Positions 51,451 through 62,815 are shown, counted from the stretch's first letter. The stretch: DNA of 64,000 bases from Diplonema papillatum (GCA_030068145.1 JAPJBO010000464.1:62001-126000), one strand, 5' to 3'. The notes: a model not told the origin generated them from the letters alone. A program made the numbers and translations.

Positions 51451-51654
51451 TCACGCTATCGCCTCTTTAGCCCCCTCGGGCGATGGCCGCGCTTCGATGG
51501 GCGCTCTTCTACGCCGTTTTGTTGTCGGCTCCGACGCAGAGTTCGTCCGCTTCTTCGCTCGCGTCAGTGCCGTCTTCTTGACCCTCGCCGCTGGCTTTAA
51601 TGTTGATGTTGCGGGTCTCTGATGTTGTTTGTCTTCTGCTGCTTCAGGTAGCAT
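51451..51654 (-). pseudogene. VLPxAAED-family remnant
   Basis: Reads LPEAAEDKQHQRPATS, KKTALTRAKKRTNSAS, TTKRRRRAPIEARPSPEG. After a stop and frame change it goes on as HHVRTGDADYRYRFL, the same ending as at 28,873-29,142. Broken copy. Confidence 0.45.
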
Positions 51655-51659
51655 TCCGG

Positions 51660-52585
51660 GTGTGCTCTTTGTCGCTTTGACGATACGTGGCGAGCAACGT
51701 TTTCCCTCATGTGGAAACCGAGTCAGTAATCGGTTCCCTCAACCCGCTGACCATGATTGGCGCTGATGCTCGATTCGATTGTACTTACGGTGAGGCAGTT
51801 TCTCACTGGCGTTGTGGTGGATGGAAGGTGACCTCGCCCAAGCTCGTTTCCCGGGTTAAGGCAGTCACTCAACATTCCCTTGCGCTAGTGATATCAGTTA
51901 CAAAGACGTGTTCTTACTTTTCCCTTTCTTCTGGGCAGTTCTCGTCAGACAATACGAAGAGCAGAAATTCCATGGCGATGTGGGCCCCGTAGAGATGTCC
52001 CGCAGCACATCTTCTTTGCCGAGCTGACGACAGCAAAGTTTGCGACTCCGCTGTCGACAAGTAGAATCTTTGTCGACAACTTGCCTTTGTTTGTGCGCTC
52101 GCAGCCTTTGTTCGCACTTTCTCTCGTTGAAGAGATATTGTGCTATTTGCAAAGGCTGCCTTCCTGTTGAAATCATCTGTTCTCATAGTAGTGGACGCCA
52201 CACTAATTTTTGTGTACGCCGGACACAACTGTTTGCGAGACTGGAGGCACTCGTTGCATCGAAGAGTTTGCAAAGGTCGACAGTCAACCTTGGGTTGTAC
52301 ATCGTCGATGGAAAGGTGCATGGCGTCCCGTGTCTTTCTTTGCACGGGCTCACCGTCGCATCGTTTGAGAGAACTACACCACCAGGCTCGTTGCCAATCA
52401 AAAAACTGTCAGCTGCCCGTGAAAGTGTCTCACTCCTCTGCGAGGTCGGTTTGAGACGGGTAAAAAGGGTGAGCCACTTACACGGGGGGGGTACGTATAG
52501 TTGTAAGTGCGTACTGCGAGAATTAGGCCTTGCATGGGTACACTTTGCTGCCTATTTTACCTTGCAAACTGTCATAAGTACCGGT
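51660..52585. other. No gene recognised
   Basis: The plus strand is open from 52,040 to 52,591 and contains GLYIVDGKVHGVPCLSLHGL, which could be coding, but I cannot place it in a family. No repeats longer than 30 bases were noted. Confidence 0.35.
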
Positions 52586-52591
52586 TATTGA

Positions 52592-52740
52592 CCGCAATGT
52601 TGCGGTCAATGACCGCATGGGTGCGGTCAATGACCGCATGGGTGCGGTCAATGACCAGTACCCATGCGGTCAATGACCGCAAGGTACCGGTCAACATTAT
52701 TGCGGTCAGCGTGGTGCGGTCATTGACCGCACCAGCCCGT
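52592..52740. promoter_or_regulatory. Cluster of TGCGGTCA-N-TGACCGCA palindromes
   Basis: Four full palindromes TGCGGTCAATGACCGCA (or the T-centre form), plus half sites, spaced by GTACC- or TGGG-type linkers. Perfect 8-bp arms with a single centre base look like a dimeric protein site, but they could equally be a MITE relic. No adjacent gene is certain. Confidence 0.4.
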
Positions 52741-53046
52741 CCTTGCTGCTGCGTGATGCCAGACTGATGGTGCGTAACAAACGTAGAAAGGTCATGCAGA
52801 GATTCTCGTGTGTATGCCACGAACTTCTTCGTGACGCCTCAGGACACTGGACTTGAAGAAAAAGCAAGGCAAGCGAGGGGTAAAATTACGGTGTTTTTCT
52901 CGGGTGCGACGGGGTAATAACCTTTGTACAAGTGTTAGTTCTCGTCGGAATAGTATTAATCTTCTAAGATCTTCGATCTTATACGACTAAATAAAATAGG
53001 GGGGAATGGGGTGACCTGGACAGGGGTATACATATATGCGGGAGAT

Positions 53047-53447
53047 ATTGCAAGAACGTGCTTGGAATGGGTATGTGCTCAACACCGCACTGGTCCGTGT
53101 GCGCCGTGTTTCAGTCCTTTAAGCCACAGACACATAAGGAGGACCATAATCAGCGCGGAACCTGAGTGTCTGCAGACAGGGCAGCGGTGTGAGTCTGGTT
53201 TGTCAGGCGGCTGTTCGTAGCTCGTCACAGCCAGGACCACCCGCGCTGCTAGAGCACAGTCACGGCCAGAAGGCCCCTACAACCGTGTCTGAGCAATCAG
53301 ATACTCAGGGCCCCCGCCCTGAATGTGACTGCGACTCGCTAGGCAGCACTGACTTGTCTTCTTTTCACGGTGGCAATCTGAACTCCGCAGAGCACAGTGG
53401 ACATGGGGGGTTGCCGTGTGCAGCACCAATGGTTGAAGTATGAAAAG
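53047..53447 (+). repeat. Dispersed repeat RepA
   Basis: TTGCAAGAACGTGCTTGGAA through CACCAATGGTTGAAG with several small deletions. Confidence 0.85.
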
Positions 53448-53514
53448 GGGGGCTTGCAAGAGACTCGTGACATTGTGCCCCACGGGTGGGGTGGCTTTCA
53501 CGACGGCAGAAATG

Positions 53515-53842
53515 CTTGCGACAAGTGCGGATGTCGCCGACCGGCAGCATCTGCACGAAGAGAGCGTGCCTTGACAGGCCTTGGCCCGGCTGACGTTTGC
53601 AAAGGCGCAACCAAGTGCGGATGTCGCCGACTGGCAGCATGGTCTGCACGAAAAGAGCGTGCCTTGACAGGCCTTCTTGCAAAGGCGCAACCAAGTGCGG
53701 ATGTCGCCGACTGGCAGCATGGTCTGCACGAAGAGAGCGTGCCTTGACAGGCTTTGCCCGGCTGACGTTTGCAAAGGCGCAACCAAGTGCGGATGTCGCC
53801 GACTGGCAGCATGGTCTGCACGAAGAGAGCGTGCCTTGACAG
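53515..53842. repeat. 92-bp array carrying a splice acceptor, about 4 units
   Basis: AAAGGCGCAACCAAGTGCGG recurs at 53,601, 53,681, 53,773 and 53,865 (spacing 80, 92, 92). Each unit contains GTGCCTTGACAGGC, the acceptor-like border of the Cys-rich exon that follows, and the exon's first 40 or so bases. The period is not a multiple of three, so the array is not a coding repeat. Confidence 0.85.
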
Positions 53843-54062
53843 GCCTTGCCCGGCTGACGTTTGCAAAGGCGCAACCAAGTGCGGAGGAACCACTGGCGCG
53901 CTGTGCCGCAGCCGAACGCAAGTGTGCATTGGCAACCCGGCGGATGACTGCAACCCTGACGAAGGCGGCGCCGACTGCATTGGGTGCCGTGTGCTGGACC
54001 AGTGCCTGCGGACAGAGTGCAAAGACGGCTACGTTTGCGAATTGAACTGGTACCAAAAGGGG
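53843..54062 (+). CDS. Cys-rich exon (extracellular-type)
   Basis: After CCTTGACAG the frame reads PCPADVCKGATKCGGTTGAL, CRSRTQVCIGNPADDC, NPDEGGADCIGCRVLDQC and LRTECKDGYVCELNWYQ. Eleven cysteines in about 70 residues with acidic and Gly spacers look like a secreted EGF- or furin-like disulphide domain. A donor-like GTAATG follows; otherwise a stop occurs at 54,072. Upstream and downstream exons were not identified. The family is not certain. Confidence 0.45.
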
Positions 54063-54225
54063 GTAATGGCTTGATTGTAGCGCGTAACCAACCACCATGG
54101 GAACTACGGGGGGAGGTGAGCGTAGAACGGAAAGAGGGGCGTGCAGACACGGGTCTTGACGTCCTGGCCATTGGTGGTTCGCTTGCGAGGCACGGGGAGG
54201 GAGGAGGGTACCGTAAATGAGTTTA

Positions 54226-54333
54226 TTAGTGCACCCCGGACCTCAGCAGCCAGATACTGGGGTTATTAGTGCACCCCGGACACTTCAGCAGCCATATACT
54301 GGGGTTATTTAGTGCACCCCGGACTTCAGCAGC
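54226..54333. repeat. 41-bp tandem repeat, three units
   Basis: TTATTAGTGCACCCCGGA, CAGCAGCC, ATACTGGGG repeated three times. The array ends against the TIR element at 54,337. Confidence 0.85.
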
Positions 54334-54738
54334 ATATCACTCATTCCACGAAAAAGTGTCACAGATTTCGGCTTTTTTCGGATTTCTGCCGAAAACTTCC
54401 ATCTGCAGGTCCGAAAATGGTCGGTTTCGAGATTTTTAGGACACTTTTGAATCCGTTGAGGACAGGGCTTTCCGAATATCTGGTCGGATAAAAATTTTGA
54501 CCGACCCCCCCCCCCATAAATTGAGGCCGGGTCTCCAAAAAATGGGGTCTGAAAATCGACTTTTTTTTTTCTCGGCATGCAGGAACAAGTCAGATTTGAC
54601 TCGCCACAGAATTCTACGGGGGTGCCGATACGGTCCCGTGACAGAACTACGCGATTCCTCAAAAATTTGGCGGAAAATCCCAAAATTGTGCCTCCTCCTG
54701 CCGGATACGACGAAATTTTTTTCGAGAAAAAAAAACAC

Positions 54739-54809
54739 CCAAAGCGGGACTCGAACCGGCGACCAAAAGAGTCATTGGTGAGTGCACTGACGGCTATGCT
54801 ACTTGTGCC
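54739..54809 (-). tRNA. tRNA-like unit, anticodon not assignable
   Basis: Box A TAGCATAGCCGTC and box B GGTTCGAGTCC are exactly 44 bases apart, as in an intron-less tRNA. The acceptor stem (GCACAAG with TTTGGGT) pairs at 6 of 7 positions including G-T pairs; the D stem GCAT/GTGC pairs completely; the T stem at 4 of 5. The anticodon arm (ACCAA, TTGGT) has an 8-base loop, so it is probably degenerate. A T9 run follows as a possible Pol III terminator. Confidence 0.45.
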
Positions 54810-55023
54810 AAAAATCCGACAATACTTTTCTCTTCTTCCGTCGCAAACCACCAAAATGGTCGCTGGTTCGATTCCTCGGGGCGTCGAGCGTTTTGGAGCT
54901 CGTAGTGCGTGTTCTGCTTACAGTGGTGGTGTAGCGGGGGTCAAACCGCAGACTTCCTGACGGGGCACGCGAACCACCGGAAGGATGGTTCAAATACCGA
55001 AAATGAAATCGCCCGCGTTTTTT

Positions 55024-55096
55024 TCGCCCGTGGTCTAACGGGTAGCACGCCCGCTTGTGGTTCTGGGGGTGCTTGGTTCGATTCCTGCGAGGAGTG
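55024..55096 (+). tRNA. tRNA-His(GTG)-like unit, degenerate
   Basis: Box A TGGTCTAACGGG at 55,031 and box B GGTTCGATTCC at 55,075 have tRNA spacing (44). Counting from these places GTG, after the invariant T33, in the anticodon position. Acceptor and T stems are poorly paired, so it is not a functional tRNA. A T8 run follows directly (55,097-55,104). Confidence 0.4.
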
Positions 55097-55319
55097 TTTT
55101 TTTTGAGGACCGAAAATCGGCCCAAAATCGTCTAAAGTGCCATCTGGGGGTCAGATTCTTGGCTATATCGAGTTCCAAAAAGGTGCCGATACTTGCCGTG
55201 GGTAGCTCTTTCTATCCCAAAAAAAAATTCCGAATTTCGCTCAAAATTTGACCTGAACATGTCGGATATGAGGAAGCAAAATCTGTGACGCGTTTTCGTG
55301 GAATGAGTGATATACTAAG

Positions 55320-56680
55320 TCAATGCGGGAGTGAAAAAGTGCGGGAGTGCCACTCCCGCATAGAGGGAGTGAGGCCGACCGCACAAACGACCTCAAAACC
55401 ACTCCGAAATCCGGAGTGAGGGTCGGGTGCGAAGGGTCAAAGTGTTCACTGATTCTGAGCTGAAAAAACTTCACTAATTTGACCGCTCGCTAATAAGTCC
55501 TTTCACTAATAAGACCCTTCATTGAGGTAGTGCCGCTCCCGCATTGAGGGAGTGAGGCCGACCGCACAAACGACCTCAAAATCACTCCGCAATCCGGAGT
55601 GAGGGTCGGGTGCGAAGGGTCAAAATGTTCACTGATTCTGAGCTGAAAAACTTCACTAATTTGACCGCTCGCTAATAAGTCCTTTCACTAATAAGACCCT
55701 TCATTGAGGGAGTGTCGCTCCCGCATTGAGGGAGTGCCACTCCCGCATTGAGGGAGTGAGGCCGACCGCACAAACGACCTCAAAACCACTCCGAAATCCG
55801 GAGTGAGGGTCGGGTGCGAAGGGTCAAAATGCTCACCAACCCAAAATCAGCCAAAAACTTCACTAATTGGACCGTTCAGTAATAAAAACGGGGTCCTCAG
55901 CGCCTTCCGTGCTTGTCGGGGTAGCGTTCCCAGTCACTCCGTTGTTTCTTGTCGTCTTTCTTCATTCCTACACACCCAAGTGGTTGTGGAGGATTCCAGG
56001 CCTTTTGCCCCCCCAGTCCGCCAAGTGCACTCAGAAGGCCCGTTTTAATTAGTCGGTCAAATGTTCACTGATTCTGAGCTGAAAAACTTCACTAATTTGA
56101 CCGCTCAATAATGTATCCCTTCACTAATAAGACCCTTCATTGAGGGAGTGTCGCTCCCGCATTGAGGGAGTGAGGCCGACCGCACAAACGACCTCAAAAA
56201 TCACTCCGCAGTCCGTGAGGGTCGGGTGCGAAGGGTCAAAATATTCACCAACCCAAAATCAGCCAAAGACTTCACTAATTGGACCGTTCAGTAGTAAAAA
56301 CGGGGTCATCAGCGCCTTCCGTGCTAGTCGGGGTAGCGTTCCCAGTCACTCCGTTGTGTCTTGTCGTCTTTTTTGCTTTCCTACACACCCAAGTGGTTGT
56401 GGAGGATTCCAGGCCTTTTGCCCCCCAGTCCGCCAAGTGCACTCAGAAGGCCCGTTTGTCGAATGTTCACTGATTTTTTGTATTTGTTTTGTACGTGCCG
56501 GGGGAGGATTAGCCTGTTCGTGATTGATAGTGAGTGAACATGATCGTTAGGCTAATCTTCTCCCAAACACGCTGCCAGCGTTCTCTTTCGTGTTTACAAA
56601 GCATTGTTACTACGAAAAACTTCACTATTTTGACCGCGCTAATAAAAGCCCTTCACTGATAAAGCCCTTCATTGATAACC
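55320..56680. repeat. Complex tandem repeat of GGGAGTG blocks
   Basis: GAGGGAGTGAGGCCGACCGC starts at 55,363, 55,546, 55,750 and 56,164. The first two periods are about 183-204 bp; the last unit is about 414 bp because it includes a further block (GGGGTCCTCAGCGCCTTCCG to AGTGCACTCAGAAGGCCCG) present at 55,890 and 56,300. Many CACTCCCGCA/TGCGGGAGTG short inverted repeats. Confidence 0.85.
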
Positions 56681-56841
56681 CCATTTACGGTATGGGCGGT
56701 TGCTGGAGGTCTACGCTGAACGGAGAACACAGCGCAAGCAACGCATTGAATGTCGCGCGGTGAACAGAAGCTGATGGTGGGGAGGGGTTGGACAGTTTCG
56801 AGTTTTAACGACCAAGTGTTTTTTTTTTTATGACTCCGGTG

Positions 56842-57222
56842 CAGTGCTCCCGCTAACCTCACTTTTAGTGAGGAACCCGAAAACTTGGGTTGGACTTTTT
56901 CCCCCCGCCTCTCGCGTTGGTGCAGGCTAATAGCATCTTTTTGCAGGGGGGCGCCCAAATCTTCCAAAGGGGGGGGGGGGCTCCGCCCGGCGAACGGTAC
57001 GGTACATCCAGGTGGAGAAGACCGTTTGTCGCGGCGCAATAAACATTTTGACCAACATACTGGTGGCACTGCTGCAGCCAGCAGCCCATCACGTGATGAA
57101 GTGCTTTGGCTGCACAATACCACCAACGGGAAAAAGGTGAGGAATTCCTCACCTTCTTTTTTTCAGCCTCTTTTTTTTTTTGAGGAATTCCTCGCACGTT
57201 TTTTTCGCTGGCGGGAGCACTG
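56842..57222. mobile_element. 381-bp non-autonomous hAT element
   Basis: Ends CAGTGCTCCCGC and GCGGGAGCACTG, with perfect 8-bp duplication CTCCGGTG (56,834-56,841; 57,223-57,230). Inside are palindromes such as GTGAGGAATTCCTCAC (57,137) and the string AACGGTACGGTACATCCAGG, related to the element at 44,794. Confidence 0.85.
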
Positions 57223-57274
57223 CTCCGGTGGCGGGTTGGGGCTCTTGCGTTGGGCGCGGGTTGGCTGGGACACG

Positions 57275-57480
57275 GCGTCCAGCCTCAGAAGCTGGTGTTG
57301 AAAAGGCGGGTGCCGCGCCCGCGTTTCGGGCGCGGAATTCGAAAAGAAAACGATGCGTAACCCCAGCCCAGGTTTTCAGCTAGATGACGTTGCGGCTGAA
57401 GCTCCTGCCGGCTTGACCACGCGCTGTTCGGAACTATTCACGCCCGCTTTTCGGGTGTGAATTTACACCCGTTTTTTTGT
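57275..57480. mobile_element. CACGGTG-family MITE remnant
   Basis: GTCCAGCCTCAGAAGCTGGTG, the GCGGGTGCCGCGCCCGC palindrome and a later GCCCGCTTTTCGGGTGTG. The right end is not recognisable. Similar palindromes at 57,783-57,835. Confidence 0.5.
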
Positions 57481-57589
57481 GTCTAACAAAATGTCATTTG
57501 TCAAGAACAAAAACAGATCGATGGCAGCGTACTATCCTCACTCCCGTTAGATGAACAAAACAGGTTTGAAGGAAGCGCGCGCAAACAAA

Positions 57590-58250
57590 GGTTTGGTTGG
57601 GGGGCCGGCGCGACCTGTCGGAGCCTTGGAAATCGAAGACAGGGTTCGAGAATTCTCGAGCCGCGAGGTTTTGACAGTTTTAACGATCCAGTGTTTTTGT
57701 GTTTCCGGTGACGGGCACGGTGTTCTTTTTTGTCGGGCGTGGGTATGGCCCAGATGTTGGCGCAAAAATAAACGCTAAAAAAAAAGCGGGTGTCGCACCC
57801 GCGTTTTTTGGGTGTGGGGTGTGAATTCGCGCCCGTTTTTTTTAGTACTAACAATCTTGCAGGTTGCCCTTGGATGTATTGTGCGGGCTAAAAAGACGTA
57901 GGCAGCGTGTTTTTGTGGTTGATCAGAGTTCCTTACCTGAATATACGCAGGGTAAATACAAGTGGGAAAACGATCACCCGGCACGCACAAACAAAACGAA
58001 GCGCCTGTCTTTTTTGCGACAACCAATTTCTGCTTCCCTGGAGACAGTATTTGTTACAGCTAAAAAGAACGTTGGCAGCGGTTTAACCAGAACACACGTA
58101 GGTTAAATCGCACAAACAAACCGGTGCGACCTGTCGGAGCCTTGGAAATCGAAGACACGGTCCGAGAATTCTCGAACCGCGAGGTTTCGACACAACGCGA
58201 ACGAGCGAGCGCTTCCCCGGCAAGCGGATCTAGGTTTCCCTTTCAGTTCG
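57590..58250. other. Direct repeat pair, no gene
   Basis: GCGACCTGTCGGAGCCTTGG followed by AAATCGAAGACA and GAGAATTCTCGA occurs at 57,608 and 58,126. The second copy leads into the satellite at 58,258. No coding evidence. Confidence 0.55.
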
Positions 58251-58257
58251 ACTTGGT

Positions 58258-61200
58258 ACCTAGGACCCAAGTAGGATCCTAGCACTTCCTAACAAAATGA
58301 TGGGCACTCTTCGTAGTAAAATGACTCGGGTAACCCCTTGGTACGTAGGATCCTAGCACTTCCTAACAAAATGATGAGCACTCTTCGTAGTAAAATGACT
58401 CGGGTAACCCCTTGGTACCTAGGACCCAAGTAGGATCCTAGCACTTCCTAACAAAATGATGGGCACTCTTCGTAGTAAAATGACTCGGGTAACCCCTTGG
58501 TACGTAGGACCCAAGTAGGATCCTAGCACTTCTTAACAAAATGATGGGCACTCTTCGTAGTAAAATGACTCGGGTAACCCCTTGGTACGTAGGACCCAAG
58601 TAGGATCCTAGCACTTCTTTACAAAATGATGGGCACTCTTCGTAGTAAAATGACTCGGGTAACCCCTTGGTACCTAGGACCCAAGTAGGATCCTAGCACT
58701 TCTTAACAAAATGATGAGCACTCTTCGTAGTAAAATGACTCGGGTAACCCCTTGGTACGTAGGACCCAAGTAGGATCCTAGCACTTCTTAACAAAATGAT
58801 GGGCACACTTCGTAGTAAAATGACTCGGGTAACCCCTTGGTACGTAGGACCCAAGTAGGATCCTAGCACTTCTTTACAAAATGATGAGCACTCTTCGTAG
58901 TAAAATGACTCGGGTAACCCCTTGGTACGTAGGACCCAAGTAGGATCCTAGCACTTCTTAACAAAATGATGGGCACACTTCGTAGTAAAATGACTCGGGT
59001 AACCCCTTGGTACGTAGGACCCAAGTAGGATCCTAGCACTTCTTAACAAAATGATGAGCACTCTTCGTAGTAAAATGACTCGGGTAACCTTGGTAGGACC
59101 CAAGTAGGATCCTAGCACTTCTTTACAAAATGATGGGCACTCTTCGTAGTAAAATGACTCGGGTAACCCCTTGGTACCTAGGACCCAAGTAGGATCCTAG
59201 CACTTCTTAACAAAATGATGGGCACACTTCGTAGTAAAATGACTCGGGTAACCCCTTGGTACGTAGGACCCAAGTAGGATCCTAGCACTTCTTTACAAAA
59301 TGATGGGCACTCTTCGTAGTAAAATGACTCGGGTAACCCCTTGGTACCTAGGACCCAAGTAGGATCCTAGCACTTCTTAACAAAATGATGGGCACACTTC
59401 GTAGTAAAATGACTCGGGTAACCCCTTGGTACGTAGGACCCAAGTAGGATCCTAGCACTTCTTTACAAAATGATGGGCACTCTTCGTAGTAAAATGACTC
59501 GGGTAACCCCTTGGTACCTAGGACCCAAGTAGGATCCTAGCACTTCTTAACAAAATGATGGGCACACTTCGTAGTAAAATGACTCGGGTAACCCCTTGGT
59601 ACGTAGGACCCAAGTAGGATCCTAGCACTTCTTTACAAAATGATGGGCACTCTTCGTAGTAAAATGACTCGGGTAACCCCTTGGTACCTAGGACCCAAGT
59701 AGGATCCTAGCACTTCTTAACAAAATGATGGGCACACTTCGTAGTAAAATGACTCGGGTAACCCCTTGGTACGTAGGACCCAAGTAGGATCCTAGCACTT
59801 CTTTACAAAATGATGAGCACTCTTCGTAGTAAAATGACTCGGGTAACCCCTTGGTACGTAGGACCCAAGTAGGATCCTAGCACTTCTTTACAAAATGATG
59901 AGCACTCTTCGTAGTAAAATGACTCGGGTAACCCCTTGGTACGTAGGACCCAAGTAGGATCCTAGCACTTCCTAACAAAATGATGGGCACTCTTCGTAGT
60001 AAAATGACTCGGGTAACCCCTTGGTACGTAGGACCCAAGTAGGATCCTAGCACTTCTTAACAAAATGATGAGCACTCTTCGTAGTAAAATGACTCGGGTA
60101 ACCCCTTGGTACGACGTAGGATCCTAGCACTTCTTAACAAAATGATGGGCACACTTCGTAGTAAAATGACTCGGGTAACCCCTTGGTACGTAGGACCCAA
60201 GTAGGATCCTAGCACTTCCTAACAAAATGATGAGCACTCTTCGTAGTAAAATGACTCGGGTAACCCCTTGGTACCTAGGACCCAAGTAGGATCCTAGCAC
60301 TTCTTAACAAAATGATGGGCACACTTCGTAGTAAAATGACTCGGGTAACCCCTTGGTACGTAGGACCCAAGTAGGATCCTAGCACTTCCTAACAAAATGA
60401 TGAGCACTCTTCGTAGTAAAATGACTCGGGTAACCCCTTGGTACCTAGGACCCAAGTAGGATCCTAGCACTTCTTAACAAAATGATGGGCACACTTCGTA
60501 GTAAAATGACTCGGGTAACCCCTTGGTACGTAGGACCCAAGTAGGATCCTAGCACTTCTTTACAAAATGATGGGCACACTTCGTAGTAAAATGACTCGGG
60601 TAACCCCTTGGTACGTAGGACCCAAGTAGGATCCTAGCACTTCTTAACAAAATGATGGGCACACTTCGTAGTAAAATGACTCGGGTAACCCCTTGGTACG
60701 TAGGACCCAAGTAGGATCCTAGCACTTCTTAACAAAATGATGAGCACTCTTCGTAGTAAAATGACTCGGGTAACCCCTTGGGACCCAAGTAGGATCCTAG
60801 CACTTCTTAACAAAATGATGGGCACACTTCGTAGTAAAATGACTCGGGTAACCCCTTGGTACGTAGGACCCAAGTAGGATCCTAGCACTTCCTAACAAAA
60901 TGATGAGCACTCTTCGTAGTAAAATGACTCGGGTAACCCCTTGGTACCTAGGACCCAAGTAGGATCCTAGCACTTCTTAACAAAATGATGAGCACTCTTC
61001 GTAGTAAAATGACTCGGGTAACCCCTTGGTACCTAGGACCCAAGTAGGATCCTAGCACTTCCTAACAAAATGATGGGCACTCTTCGTAGTAAAATGACTC
61101 GGGTAACCCCTTGGTACGTAGGACCCAAGTAGGATCCTAGCACTTCTTAACAAAATGATGAGCACTCTTCGTAGTAAAATGACTCGGGTAACCCCTTGGT

Positions 61201-61500
61201 ACCTAGGACCCAAGTAGGATCCTAGCACTTCCTAACAAAATGATGAGCACTCTTCGTAGTAAAATGACTCGGGTAACCCCTTGGTACCTAGGACCCAAGT
61301 AGGATCCTAGCACTTCTTAACAAAATGATGAGCACTCTTCGTAGTAAAATGACTCGGGTAACCCCTTGGTACCTAGGACCCAAGTAGGATCCTGGCACTT
61401 CCTAACAAAATGATGGGCACTCTTCGTAGTAAAATGACTCGGGTAACCCCTTGGTACGTAGGACCCAAGTAGGATCCTAGCACTGTTCCTAACAAAATGA
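58258..61500. repeat. 85-bp satellite, about 38 units
   Basis: Unit AGGATCCTAGCACTTCYTAA, CAAAATGATGRGCACWCTTC, GTAGTAAAATGACTCGGGTA, ACCCCTTGGTACSTAGGACC, CAAGT. Variants (CTTA/CTTT/CCTA; GGGCACTCTT/GGGCACACTT/GAGCACTCTT; ACCTAGG/ACGTAGG) are linked. Between about 59,085 and 59,800 two types alternate regularly, giving a 170-bp dimer. A few units are shortened (59,088, 60,113, 60,780). Confidence 0.97.
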
Positions 61501-61796
61501 CGGGCACTTTTCCCATATAATATCATATTTTGTTTTGTGTTTCCGACGATCCCTTGTTGTTTAGCGTATTATTATTTTGTTTGCTTTCGTTCCTTTTCAC
61601 GTGCACTCTTTTTGAGCGCGCGGAATGGATATTCCCCGCAGATTTCGTGGTCGCGCTGAAGGCAAACCTTCTATTCGAAACAAGTTCCCCCTACTGCGAT
61701 TGGTCCCGTTCTTCCCTCCTCTTCCCTTCCTGAATGTGCGCTCTAGTCCTGCACTTCGTTCTCCACTTTTTCTTCAGTGTGCGGACTTCCCCGGGG

Positions 61797-62093
61797 AGAT
61801 TGCAAGAGCGTGCTTGGAATGGGTATGTGCTCAACACCGCACTGGTCCCGTCTGCACCGTGTTTCGGCCCTGTAAGCCACGGACACATAAGGAGGAGTGT
61901 CTGCAGACAGGACAGCGGTGTGAGTCTGGTTTGTCAGGCGGCTGATCGGAGCTCGTCACAGCCAGGATCACCCGTGCTACTAGGGGAGAAGGCTCCTACA
62001 ACCGTGTCTGAGCAATCAGTTAAAAAACTCAGGGCACTCGCCCTGATGGGACTGCGACTCGCTAGGCAGCACTGACTTGTCTTCTTTTTTTTC
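61797..62093 (+). repeat. Dispersed repeat RepA, with internal deletions
   Basis: TTGCAAGAGCGTGCTTGGAA to ACTTGTCTTC. Deletions relative to the 28.4-kb copy remove the CATAAGGCGGACC region. Confidence 0.85.
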
Positions 62094-62519
62094 AGTGCGC
62101 GGACTTCCCCCGGGGGGAAATCTTAGTTTGATGTTTAGGCAGAACACTGCCTCTCATGCATGGTTGATGCTAGCATCAAGTCTTCTTCGGGGGAGGGGGC
62201 GATACCCAGTAGACCGGTCATTCTGGCAGCTCCGCCCCTTTTTCATGTGGTAGAGGCCAGAAGGTCGGGTGAGAGGTTTGAGAAAAAATGCTGATGCTGT
62301 GCATGTGGGGTGTGCGGCCAGTCCGTTTCCTGAGACCGGATGGGGCCCCGAATCCATCAAGTCTTCTTCTGAGCATAGAACCCCCTTGCTCGGTCTTAGA
62401 GAGGTCCCTGCTGGCTACACGGGCCGCATACCATATTTGGAACGTGCCAGAATCCCTGTGCATACTGCATGCGGTCGGATGGCCGTCCTCTTGCCCAGCT
62501 GCCGAAGCTCGCACGCCAG

Positions 62520-62815
62520 AAACCGCAAGCTTGTGCGGCCAATGACCCAGTAAGTCTGGGCTTGTGACCGAACATGTGAGTGCCGGTCACTTTTTCAGAC
62601 AGACGGCGAAGCGCCGGAATCATGCGGTCCTTGACCCAGTCAGCCTGAGATTTGTGGCCGCTCACGTTTTATCAGACAGACGGTCAAGAACCGCAACCAT
62701 GCTGCCAATGACCCAATCAGTCTGAGACGTGTGACCGGTCACTTTCTCAGACAGACGGTCAAGCGTCGCAATCATGCGGTCAATGATCCAGTCAGTCTGA
62801 GACTTTCTCAGCTTG
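62520..62815. repeat. 76-bp tandem repeat, about 4 units
   Basis: CAGACAGACGGTCAAG starts at 62,596, 62,673 and 62,748. Units include ATGCGGTCAATGA-CCAGTCAG, related to the palindromes at 52,592. Confidence 0.8.

Larger units (their letters stand above)
54337..55310. mobile_element. 974-bp TIR element carrying tRNA-like units
   Basis: Terminal inverted repeats TCACTCATTCCACGAAAA followed by GTGTCACAGATT at the left and the reverse complement at the right (about 27 of 30 positions), with TA on both outer sides. Inside there are three GGTTCGANTCC B-box strings; two have an A box at tRNA spacing and T-run terminators. No transposase. It is a non-autonomous DNA element. Confidence 0.75.

Noticed and set aside
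58258..61500. CRISPR array
   Set aside because: Units are contiguous 85-bp repeats with shared variation; there are no unique spacers, and the genome is eukaryotic.
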